A stretch of DNA of 64,000 bases, taken from contig JNEN01001230.1 of assembly GCA_000697355.1 (NCBI GenBank), forward strand, positions 310,001-374,000, in the 5' to 3' direction. This DNA comes from Syncephalastrum monosporum B8922. Taxonomy: Eukaryota; Mucoromycota; Mucoromycetes; Mucorales; Syncephalastraceae. Position numbers and translations under genes: made by a program. Below, in pieces: positions 25,406 to 34,475 of the stretch (position 1 is the first letter of the stretch; each line of letters opens with the position of its first letter). A model generated the notes under the pieces. It saw only the letters and a program-made list of their open reading frames with translations. It searched no databases and was not told the origin of the DNA.

Positions 25406-26885
25406 TTAGGCCTTGTAGCCCAGCTCAGTGAGCGAGGATTTCAGCGCATCGACGACCTTGGTAATGTGCTGGCGGTCATCCTCCATGACGGAGATACCCA
25501 TGTGTCTGTTTGTATGTCATGTTAACACAGTTCTATGATTTCAGTGCTTTTACACTCTCCGCCTCGTACTTACCCGATTCTGAAATATTTCGTGGCGCAA
25601 TCCTTATGCAGACCACCGGCAATTTGGACACCCTTACCAGCCAGAGCAGGGACGAGCTGAGGAAGCTCGACACCCTCAGGGAGCCAGACAGCGGTCATGC
25701 CGTTGGCAGCCACGTCATCAGACTGAGCGACAGTCTTGAGGCCGAGGGATTTGAGAGTCTGGCGGAAGTTGGAGGCAACCTCACGGTGCTTGTTGACGCG
25801 CTGCTCGATAGGGAGAGCAGTGATCTGCTTGAGCGAGGTGTGGAGGGCATAGATCAACTGAACAGCGGGAGTGGCAAAGTATGCGGGCTTGCGGCTCTCA
25901 TAGGCAGTCATGACTAAAAATTCCAAGTTAAGCTCCCGCCCTGTTCCGAAAGACCAGTCCATTCGAATTGGACGCGTGTCTGTCACTGATTAAAGCTTAC
26001 CAGGCAGCCATTTGTTCCAGTTGGAGTAGTACGAGCGGATAGGTGACTGACGGTTCTTGAACACATTCAGGGCGTGCTGGCTCACGACAATGATGGAAAG
26101 GCCAGGGGGGACACCCAGACCCTTTTGCGAGCCAGTGATGACAACATCGAGACCCCATGCGTCAAACTGGATTTCCTCCGAACCCACGGAGCATACACCA
26201 TCAACGACAACCAACGTCTCAGGAGACGCAGCCTTGACAGTCTCAGCAATGCTCTTGATGTCAGACAGCACACCGGTCCTAAATGCACACGCTATGAGCT
26301 GCCAACCCCTTAGATATAGATTCCCCCGCGAAAACTTACGAGGTGTCGACGTGGGTGACTGTGACCATCTTGTATTTCTTCTCAGACAGAGCCTTCTTGA
26401 GGGCCTCAATCGAGGGACGCGAACCCACCTCGGCACGGAGGTGAGTGATCTTGGCACCGTAGGTAGACAGACTAAATGAAATAGATCAGCGTCGTGCCGT
26501 TCTGCGCTTTTCGATTTTTCCAAAATATAAAACATACCAGTCGGCCAAGTGGTCACCAAAGTAACCAGTGTTGAGGACCAGGACCTCATCACCCTCCTCA
26601 ATAACGTTGACCATCATATCCCAGCCAAGAGTGCCAGAGCCGGCGGTGATGAAGGGCTGGGCATCCTTCGAGAGAACGACCTTGCGGACCATCTCGATGG
26701 TCTCGCCAAAGACGGGCACGAAAAGGGGATCAACGTGCGAGGTGGCAGGCGTACCCATCGCGGCGAGGACATCCTCGTGGAACTCGATGGGGCCTGAAAG
26801 GAGGAGAGGATAAGTGCTTCTTGAAAAGCAGCAGCTTGCTAAAATCCTTACCAGGAATCATGCAAAGCTTGCGAGCGGCAGACAT
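25406..26885 (-). CDS. AGX1: alanine:glyoxylate aminotransferase (AGXT/AGX1 type)
   Basis: PLP enzyme (class V aminotransferase) converting glyoxylate plus alanine to glycine plus pyruvate; some relatives use serine. Exons 26885-26852, 26793-26538, 26471-26340, 26278-26001, 25913-25574, 25505-25406; 379 residues, as in yeast Agx1 and human AGT. Seen: KLCMIPGPIEFHEDVLAAMG at the start, TAGSGTLGWDMM, VDGVCSVGSEEI with the Asp that pairs the PLP ring nitrogen, and TGSQKGLGVPPG with the Schiff-base lysine, about Lys193. The end is LGYKA, so there is no clear peroxisomal SKL-type signal, and the N-terminus is too short for an obvious mitochondrial leader; it may be cytosolic. All six exons join in frame. 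Confidence 0.93.
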
Positions 26886-27158
26886 AGTGTAGTTGGGAAA
26901 AAGTAGTTTCAAAAGGAAAAGGGAAGGAAGGATTAATAAAGCAACACGAACGCCCATCTTCAATGCGTTGTTGCGCTGCATGTGACAGGTTTAAGTTTTC
27001 TATATCCGAAAGAGATGGTTTTTTTGTTTTTCCGCCCAACGAACTCTGTGGTATTTTCGAAGGTTTGGGGATTCCGAAAGCGAAGGGGGTATATTACTTG
27101 CTCCAAAAGTCAACCTCCGTAAATATCGCTTTTCTCAGGCTATCCTACTGCTAGTACT

Positions 27159-28121
27159 CTATATATCTTTCTCTTTTTTTCTGATGAGAACCGAATTGAC
27201 GGGCCGGCCGTCCTCGATCTTTTCAATTACGTCTACCACCACCTCCAGGTCCTCTTGCGCACCATACAACTGAGAAAGCTCATTCAATTGCACGCGATGC
27301 TCCCTCCGCGGCTGCCGATACTCCGAGCCATCCTCCACAAAATGAGATATCAAGAGATAACCACCGGGCTTGACGAGGCGAGGCAGGTCGGGAAGGAGTG
27401 ACTTGACGAGGAACCGGATGGTCAACACCAGGTCGTACTGTTTTCCAGAAAAGTACGCGTCCATAGGAACGCCTGGGGCAAATCGTTCTTCCTTGGGCAT
27501 GTCCTCACGGGAATTCTTGTGTTCATGCCACGCGCCGTTTGCCATGATCTTGACTTGCCATGCCTGCAGCCTTGCGTCGACACCCATATGCGCAGCAAGG
27601 TGAAGTGTCCGTTCTACCGCATTTGGCAACGAGTCGATCGCGTCCACGTGCCACCCACGCGTCAGTAGATAGGCTGTATCGCGTCCAGAGCCACATCCGA
27701 TATCGAGACATGTAGGTGCCATGTCCCTTCGCGTCGCATGGATGCGAGGCAGCTGCTCTGCAAGAAAGGGACAGGGGCGGAAAAGTAGTGCAGGCGGGCC
27801 TGCATCAGGGCCTTGACATACGAGCCCGCACGTCTCGGCTGCTTCCCAAAAAGAAGGCTGCGAGGCGTCAAAGACCCAAGTACAACTCCAGCCATGTTCT
27901 GAGAGCCAGGTAAGGGCAGGGTGATCAGCGAAGGGGATCAGGACAGCAAAAGAGACGAATTTCGCAGGCAGTTCTGCACATCGCAATGAGAGATCTTGCC
28001 AAGGGATACAGGTAGAACAGCGCAGGCGCTTGGAATGATTCTCATCCAAAGAACGGAGATCGAGACAAAGAAGATCGCTCGTGTCCTTCCAAGCTCGAAG
28101 CTTGTCCAAGTCGGTTGTCAT
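27159..28121 (-). CDS. rhodanese-like domain fused to SAM methyltransferase
   Basis: Single exon, 320 residues. Residues about 8-110 look like a rhodanese fold (DLLCLDLRSLDENHSKR at the start, then the IPWQDL strand), probably without a catalytic Cys in the usual loop. Residues about 115-320 are a class I methyltransferase: motif I CLDIGCGSGRDTAYLL (138-153), acidic ends of strands 2 and 3 around DAID, the YDLVLTIRFL strand 4 and VKPGGYLLISHF strand 5. The methyltransferase half resembles TehB/thiopurine-type small-molecule enzymes. The substrate cannot be named. I chose the ATG at 28121; an upstream ATG at 28205 would add 28 residues that do not look domain-like. It lies head-to-head with the peroxiredoxin gene, 505 bp apart. 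Confidence 0.75.
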   Translation of the reverse strand: MTTDLDKLRAWKDTSDLLCLDLRSLDENHSKRLRCSTCIPWQDLSLRCAELPAKFVSFAVLIPFADHPALTWLSEHGWSCTWVFDASQPSFWEAAETCGLVCQGPDAGPPALLFRPCPFLAEQLPRIHATRRDMAPTCLDIGCGSGRDTAYLLTRGWHVDAIDSLPNAVERTLHLAAHMGVDARLQAWQVKIMANGAWHEHKNSREDMPKEERFAPGVPMDAYFSGKQYDLVLTIRFLVKSLLPDLPRLVKPGGYLLISHFVEDGSEYRQPRREHRVQLNELSQLYGAQEDLEVVVDVIEKIEDGRPVNSVLIRKKEKDI

Positions 28122-28626
28122 GACAGCAGCAATAATCACGCAATCGTCTTCATGAGATTTTTGCGGTCTTTCAATTCCAAAGCTGGTGTGGGAACGAGAA
28201 AGCAATAACCTACACAGACAACAATGCTGATAGCCATCAAGTTGGTCATATTATGCAAAGATGGCGACATGCAAAAAGAAAGAATAGACTTTGAGCAACT
28301 GAGATAAAAAAAAAAGCAAGATGCAGATGGTGGTGGTGATGATAATGATCCATGACGCGACACCGGGTATTATGAGTGGGCATGTAGGCTCTTTAGACCG
28401 TGCGCGCGCGTACAACCGATCTGATCAAGAATTAGAGTTTTTTTTTTTTTTTCATTTTAGAGAGTGAGGAGGCAGCGTGTGACCATGAGATGATGGAGCA
28501 ACACGATGGCGCAATAGTGGTTTCCATCCAATCAAGAGCAGATTGTCACAGGCTTATAAAGCGAGTGTCAGGAAGCACGTCTTGCAAGATTACATTTTTT
28601 TCTCTTTTTCTCTCAAACTCAACGCA
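28122..28626. promoter_or_regulatory. divergent promoter region, methyltransferase / peroxiredoxin
   Basis: Shared upstream region. On the plus strand a CCAAT box (28528-28532) and a TATA box (TATAAA, 28555-28560) lie about 99 and 72 bp ahead of the peroxiredoxin ATG at 28627. A T-run is at 28438-28452. No heat-shock or antioxidant element was tested beyond reading by eye. Confidence 0.55.
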
Positions 28627-29397
28627 ATGGTCCTCAGACTCGGCTCGACTGCTCCTGATTTCTCTGCCCAGACCACCAAGGGCGACATCAAGTTCCACGA
28701 GTTCATCGGTGACAAGTGGACCGTTCTCTTCTCGCATCCCGCTGATTTCAGTAAGTGCAAGAAGTGTGTATGCGTTCTGTGTGGTCTTATCAGCCAATTT
28801 CCAATTAGCTCCCGTCTGCACCACCGAGTTGGGTCTCGTTGCTGCTCTCCAGGATGAGTGGGAGAAGCGCAACGTGAACGTCATTGGCCTCTCTGCCAAC
28901 GGCCTCGAGGAGCACACCAAGTGGATCCAGGACATTGGTAAGAAAGAAACCACCGATAAAGAGGGACAAAGAAGCTGACGCAAGGTTCATTGACAGATGA
29001 GATCAACAATGTCAAGCTTGACTTCCCCATCATTGCTGATGCTGACCGCAAGGTGTCTGAGCTGTACGACATGCTGGACCACCAGGACGCTACGAACGTG
29101 GATGCGAAGGGTATCCCGTTCACCGTTCGCTCTGTCTTCATCATCGACCCCAAGAAGACCATCCGTCTGATTCTGACCTACCCCGCCTCGACTGGTCGCA
29201 ACTTTGACGAGATCCTGCGCGTCATCGATTCGCTCCAGCTCGGTGACCAGCACCGCATCACGACCCCTGGTAACTGGAAGAAGGGTGACGATGTCATTGT
29301 CCACCCCTCCGTCTCGACCGAAGAGGCTCAGAAGATCTTCCCCAAGGGCGTCAAGGTCATCCGTCCCTACCTTCGCTTGACTCCCTCGCCCTTCTAA
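28627..29397 (+). CDS. 1-Cys peroxiredoxin (PRDX6/PRX1 type)
   Basis: Thiol peroxidase reducing hydrogen peroxide and organic peroxides. Exons 28627-28750, 28809-28937, 28997-29397; 217 residues, the usual PRDX6 length. Peroxidatic cysteine Cys45 lies in FTPVCTTELG, spanning the first intron; the resolving cysteine of 2-Cys enzymes is absent from the C-terminus. Other marks: LGSTAPDFSAQTTKG, FSHPADF, DEINNVKLDFPIIAD, FIIDPKKTIRLILTYPASTGRNF, and the C-terminal PGNWKKGDDVIVHPSVSTEEA and GVKVIRPYLRLTPSPF, all typical of the 1-Cys group. No targeting leader, so probably cytosolic. Codon choice is strongly C-ending, suggesting high expression. TATA and CCAAT boxes lie upstream. Confidence 0.96.
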
Positions 29398-29883
29398 ACC
29401 CTGTATTCTTCCTTGCTTTGTATCATATCAACAAAAAATACGTGTTTATTGAACACCATGTAATATGCTATATGCTGTATGCAAATAAAATCTTCCCCTT
29501 ACTCCAAGGAATCCTACTCGGTTCAAGCCAGCAAGGTGGCATTCTTTCCAAATCCACTTTAGCAAGTAGCACACACAAAGGAAGGAACCCATAAATACAT
29601 GATGCTTATCGTCCCTTTTCTCCCATCCTGTCCTTCCTCAACAGTCAGTTCACACTCCATGGCATCACAATGACATAAGAAACAAGTCTCTCTGAACGGC
29701 ACGTTGGCAAGATACATGGCAGAGTTCCCAAAAGGAAGGCAAAGGTAGACGTGTGTCTCACAGCATAGGTGCGAAACGAGAGGAGGATCTGAGAAATGTA
29801 TTTGAAAAGAAATCGCGTAAGCATGTTCAGTGTCGGCGATTTATGGTATCGCAAATGGGTAGAGTCAGCAGTGGTGACCCCAA
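29398..29883. other. intergenic between convergent genes
   Basis: Holds the peroxiredoxin 3' UTR, with a polyadenylation-like AATAAA at 29484-29489, and the 3' end of the SIM-SWIM-RING gene. No coding sequence recognised. Confidence 0.5.
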
Positions 29884-31303
29884 TCAGTCATCAAATCTGT
29901 CTGGCATAGCTGGAAAAAAGAAAAGAGAACATATTAATGAAAAGCGGAAACGCGTTGTAACTACTTACTGCGTCCAGCGGACAGTCCAACTTCGTCGGCG
30001 AAGTTCAGATAGCCTGCGCTATTTCGCCCTGACTTTTTGGCTTTGTTTTTCTTCACATCGGGCCATGGTGCGCGACACCACACGCAAGTGACAACGCTTC
30101 GTCCAGAGTTTTGCCAGACATCAAAGCATTTCTACCGCAATTGTGAGTGACCACGACATGGTTCCTAAGAACACGCAAACAAACCTTATGAACATTGTTG
30201 AAACACGTTGTGCAGTAGATCGCCTCTTGGGGTTTGGTTATATCGAACTCCTCGTAGCAAATAGGGCAATCTGAATCGTCGAGTGGCTTCCGTCTTGGAT
30301 CCACGGAGCCCTGGACCTCCTCAGGCTCACTTGTCTCGCCTCGCATCTTCTTCTGGATGGCCGCATACACCTCGTCGTCCACCGTGACTTCTGGGCTCAC
30401 AGTGCACTGGGAGAACAGCTGCGCTCGTGTCTGAAAGATCACCAAATGAGTTAATTCATGCGAACGTGAACACAAATTCTGATAAATTTGAAACATACCG
30501 TTTGACTCAATCGTAGAGAATTGAACGCGCGGCTGCGGACGGAGGCGTGGTATACTTTGATAAGAATCATCAACACATGCTTGCAATGGGCTCTGCGGTA
30601 TCGAAAGTCATGACAATCGCATCGCATGGTAGGGCCTATACTGACTGTATAAGCCTAAAGTGACCGACAATAAGAGGATATGTAAGAGAGAGGATATATA
30701 AACAACGCATGAATATGCACTCACATTGCCTGTTGATCCGAGCACTGGTATAGACAAAACGGAACAACGGTCAGTATAAAAGATGCATCATCAAATGAGC
30801 AGGCGCACATACCCACAAATTTTTGCGTCTCGCCAAGGTCTTCACGACCGAGGACGAACATCTTTTGGCTCTTTGCACGTTGATAGCGACTTTGCAAGCC
30901 CTGAAAGTTTGAAAAGGGAGGAGGAGAGAGTCAATGACGCAGGTCGAAGTGAAATAGCTGAATGCTGCTTCATTACCGGTTTAATGTCTTCTTCATCGTC
31001 GACAGTCAGATCAATCACTCGCGGTTGGGTCTTCTTCGTCCTCGGCCGGCGAGAAGACGTGCCAGAAGAAGCAGCTTCGGCGGAGGAGCCGGCAGCAGAG
31101 GCAGTGGCCGTACCTGGATCTGCACTAGTACGTTTACGCTTCGAACCGGAAGCACGCGCCGTTGCCGGTCCATGCTCTTCCTTGACGATTGTCTTTCTGA
31201 CAGCTGTCTTCTTCGTGGCTGCCTTCCGCTTCTGTTCAGAAGGTCGTGCCGGCTCTTTCTTGGGTCGGGTACGAGTGCGTAAAGTCATGGTTGACGTGTT
31301 CAT
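29884..31303 (-). CDS. SIM-SWIM-RING zinc-finger protein (probable E3 ligase)
   Basis: Exons 31303-30977, 30900-30813, 30744-30725, 30654-30499, 30430-30185, 30131-29969, 29909-29884; 341 residues. The N-terminus (1-109) is basic and disordered and ends in VIDLTVDDEED (96-106), a strong SUMO-interaction-type motif: hydrophobic core plus acidic tail. A SWIM zinc finger follows (Cys157, Cys159, Cys169, His171) in the frame FVVLGSTGNAYTVSIGP...CKHVLMILIKV, and then a RING: Cys252, Cys255, Cys270, Cys273, His278, Cys281, Cys295, Cys298, ending CVWCRAPW. The SWIM-RING pair is known in MEKK1/ZSWIM2-type E3 ligases. The third exon is only 20 nt. The RING is complete only if the 53-nt intron 30184-30132 is removed, which supports it. 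The start could also be Met6 (31288). SUMO binding is inference. Confidence 0.83.
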
Positions 31304-31823
31304 GGCGAAAAGAAACACACAATCAAATGCAAACAAGTGATTCAGATAAAAAAAAGGTCAGATTTGACTGCAAAATGCTGCGGATTGGGCATTGGCAGCA
31401 TAGACCACGGTGATCCAATTGTATCAATCTCGCTCCCATCCTGTTTCAGACTCAATGATTTGCTTTCCCTTCGTACAAAGAAGCAAGCGAGAACCCGGTT
31501 TAGCATTTTTGGCTCGAATTAGATCACCCCACTACCATGTCTTCCCACTAGATAGCTGTTCCAGCAGGTAGAGGTAGAAGAGAGTACGGCCGCGTATGTG
31601 ATTGACGGGTGCAATCTAGCAGGCACAGCGCCCTCTTTCATGAGCATAGCAGGCAAACGATAACACATATGGAAGATTTGTTGGATTTGCCGTGTACCGT
31701 GCACGGGTCTATGACGACATGATAATGATAGGCTTGCTTTCAACGGGTCAATAAAAAATTGGTCGATGCGCCAATCGAAAGAGGCCACATTCCACTCTCT
31801 CACTCTTCCTTTTTATTTTTTTC
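31304..31823. other. divergent intergenic region, SIM-SWIM-RING / FKBP
   Basis: About 0.5 kb between head-to-head genes. A 94-codon open frame on the minus strand (31519-31803) is unrecognised. Presumably holds both promoters. Confidence 0.4.
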
Positions 31824-32880
31824 ATGCGAGTCCTTCACGTTGCTTTTGCCGTCCTGGTTGTCCTTGTGTCTGCAGCGCATGCTCTGAAAGAGCCTCCAAA
31901 GAACCTGCAGATTGGTAGGAAGCACCCGAAACACGTAAAATACGCCAGAAACTCATGAAGAAACCGAAAAAAAGGTGTCAAGAAACGCATTCCAGATGAG
32001 GAATGTACCAAGCGATCACGCGATGGGCAGTAGTCAATGCTAAACAGAGCGCACGAAAAGATGCTAATATGGCGTATACATACGTATTTAGAGACATGCT
32101 GTCGATGCACTATACAGGCACCCTCTTTGAGTCGGGCGAAAAGTTCGACAGCAGTCTGGACCGCAACGTGCCGCTCGAGTTTACGTTGGGTACCGGACGC
32201 GTGATCAAGGGTTGGGACCAAGGCTTGAAGAAGTAGGTCTAGCACAACGAAAATAGCTCTCGTCTACCCATACTCATCGTCCATCGCCTTTACTCTGTGT
32301 CTTCGTATCATAGCATGTGCATTGGTATAAAGCAGAGCTGCAAGGAATGTCACACGATGAAAACTAAACGAAGAGCTGGGGACCTATAGGTGAAAAGCGA
32401 CGCCTGGTGATTCCTCCTGAACTGGGCAAGTACTACAGCTTTCCTAGACTTTTTCGCAGCAATACTCATCGTTGTTTAGGTTACGGTGATCGCGGAGCGG
32501 GCAGTGCCATTCCGGGCGGAGCCACGCTCGTCTTTGACGTCGAACTCGTCGATATCAAGGAGGGCAAACACTATTATCCCGCCGCTGCATCTGAACACAA
32601 GAATGGCGGTCCTCCCCACCCCCTCTTGGAGGCTCTCAAGAATCTGGAGTGAGTCCCACCCGAGATCCGACCTTCTCTGAACTCTCTTTTTTCTTACGCT
32701 TCTTTTTACGCATCCAGTTACCAGTCACCCGTGTTCGTCGGCGCTGTTGGTATCCTTGTTGCCCTCCTGGGTCTCGTCGCGCGTACCGCTCTTTCCTCTG
32801 GCAACACAAAGAAGACAGGCCCGCCCGCGGGTGCCAAGAAAACGGCTTCGACCAGCAAGGCAAAGAAATCCAAAGAGTAA
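31824..32880 (+). CDS. FKBP-type peptidyl-prolyl isomerase, ER, membrane-anchored
   Basis: Proline isomerase of the FKBP13/Fpr2 kind that helps fold secretory proteins. Seven exons: 31824-31914, 31975-32029, 32092-32232, 32314-32324, 32390-32425, 32480-32648, 32718-32880; 221 residues. Order: signal peptide (1-21, [18 protein letters not shown]), FKBP domain (about 30-140: [56 protein letters not shown] with the usual FK506-pocket aromatics), then a hydrophobic segment (about 175-197, [20 protein letters not shown]) and a Lys-rich tail. The C-terminal anchor differs from the soluble, HDEL-type FKBP13. Exon 4 is 11 nt (NMCIG). The intron 32426-32479 has a GC donor (GCAAGT). Every join keeps frame and restores family sequence. 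Confidence 0.92.
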
Positions 32881-32984
32881 GAAAAGCAGTCTTTTTTGTT
32901 TTCGCTGCTTCACGAAAAAGCAAACAGAAGCGGGTATTGTTTAATTTATTCCCAGTACCAGGTGCATGTATGTACAAGTGACTT

Positions 32985-33017
32985 TGTGTATGTGTGTGTG
33001 TGTTGTGTGTACGTGTG
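32985..33017. repeat. TG-rich microsatellite
   Basis: TGTGTATGTGTGTGTGTGTTG-type run between the convergent FKBP and small-protein genes. Confidence 0.7.
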
Positions 33018-33046
33018 AGCAGGAAAGCGAGAGGGATGCTTTAGAT

Positions 33047-33289
33047 CTAGTCCTTTTTTCCGACGGTTGCCTCTGCGACCTTGCCAGCACCCTCCTTGAC
33101 GGTCTCAGAGACCTTGCTGGGAACGCTCTGGTCGTGAGACTGCTCTTGCTGCTGCTGCTGTTGAGGCTGCGCCTGCGCAGGGGCGGGCTCATCATAGTCA
33201 CCGAGCTGAAGGCCAGCATCGTTGGTTGGCTGAGCGGAACGGGTCTTGTTCTTAGGAGTGAAGATGCTGTCAAGGTTGCCGATATCCAT
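33047..33289 (-). CDS. small Gln-rich hypothetical protein
   Basis: Single exon of 80 residues. It starts MDIGNLDSIFTPKNKTRS, then an acidic LQLGDYDEP, a Pro/Ala/Gln-rich stretch with a Gln run (about 41-49), and ends in a short amphipathic helix, VSETVKEGAGKVAEATVGKKD, somewhat like CsbD or LEA-type small stress proteins. I do not recognise the family. The ATG at 33289 is preferred because upstream sequence in frame is not protein-like. It faces the FKBP gene, with stops 166 bp apart. C-ending codons suggest real translation. Confidence 0.55.
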   Translation of the reverse strand: MDIGNLDSIFTPKNKTRSAQPTNDAGLQLGDYDEPAPAQAQPQQQQQQEQSHDQSVPSKVSETVKEGAGKVAEATVGKKD

Positions 33290-33786
33290 GATCTGATTTG
33301 AAGAAAGAGAGAAAGAGAGAACGATTTGAGAAATGGGGCACCAACCGAGAACGAAACGGGTTTTGTAGTACACCAAGCGCCCATCATGATTCGCCGAAAG
33401 TTATGTCACACTGCAGTTGAGACAGCGCTAGCGTTAGAGGATCCACCTGTCTGGCAGCCATAGGCGTGTTATACTACGACAAATAGGCGTCTGTCTGAGA
33501 TGGAATTTTGATTCGCTTCTATTTTTTCTATTTTCCTTTGGCATTGCTTTCGGCGGTACACACCAACGCCGATGCATCATCCATATTATAGCGTAAATAT
33601 ACAAGAATGCAACAAGAAATGTACGTCGCGACACTGTATCGGCTGGGCGGCTATCAATCTGTTTGCACATGTATACCAAGGAGCTCTTTGATTCGAGACA
33701 ATCCCCCCAACTTTAATTTACTCTTTCTGGTCCTCTGAACGGAGCTGTATACGATTTTTGTACATGCGTGATTACACATACGTAAC

Positions 33787-33806
33787 CCACCATACGTGTA
33801 TGGTGG
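33787..33806. repeat. perfect 9-bp inverted repeat
   Basis: CCACCATAC and GTATGGTGG separated by 2 nt. Could be a binding site or a chance palindrome. Confidence 0.6.
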
Positions 33807-34105
33807 CTCTAATAAAGCACAAGTAGCATCTCCAGGCTTGGGAGATTTTGGCGTAAGAGAACGTGGAGCGTATACGACATCAGGTCGTATGTGGACCGGT
33901 ACGTACAACATGCTTACAGTAGGCAGAGTATTATGTCAGATGATAGCAGAAGACGTGGCTGTGTGGCCTAGTTTGTAGATCATTTAAAAATTTATTAGAT
34001 TATCGAGCAGCTTGTGTATACATAGGGCATTATTTGCATATCGCTACTAGTTCATGATTTTTTACTATGGTTCCATTCCAGTCAGTTACATTAAGCGTAT
34101 CAGAC

Positions 34106-34126
34106 GAGCGAAGGCTAGCTTCGCTC
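34106..34126. repeat. perfect 8-bp inverted repeat
   Basis: GAGCGAAG and CTTCGCTC separated by 5 nt (GCTAG). Confidence 0.6.
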
Positions 34127-34475
34127 TTCAGAGGCATTACGGCCAGGGGATTGATAGGTAGGTACCAAGGAAACGAGTATTTGACTGGGTGGTCTACCCT
34201 TGTCTAGCAACATTCTCGAACCAATACAGTGTACTAGACATGATAAAGGAGGGAGTTGGTATCCGTTATCGAAAGCACTCAATTTCAAAAGATCATAAAT
34301 TTCTTGGGTGTCGGGACGCGTCGTGCTCATGTTTGACTGGGCGCGCGCGCTGTAAAAAAAACGCGCTTCACTGCAAAGAAAAAAATATTGCAAGCTGCGC
34401 AGGTACAAAGTCGACTCTTTAACAGCAACTGTTCACAAACACACATACAGTCTACACACGCATACATACGCGACG

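Larger units (their letters stand above)
33290..34475. other. intergenic, two perfect hairpins
   Basis: About 1.2 kb. Holds perfect inverted repeats at 33787-33806 and 34106-34126. No convincing coding sequence. The last 100 bp precede RAD21. Confidence 0.4.

Noticed and set aside
25510..25917. 135-codon plus-strand frame
   Set aside because: Antisense of the AGX1 exon 25913-25574.
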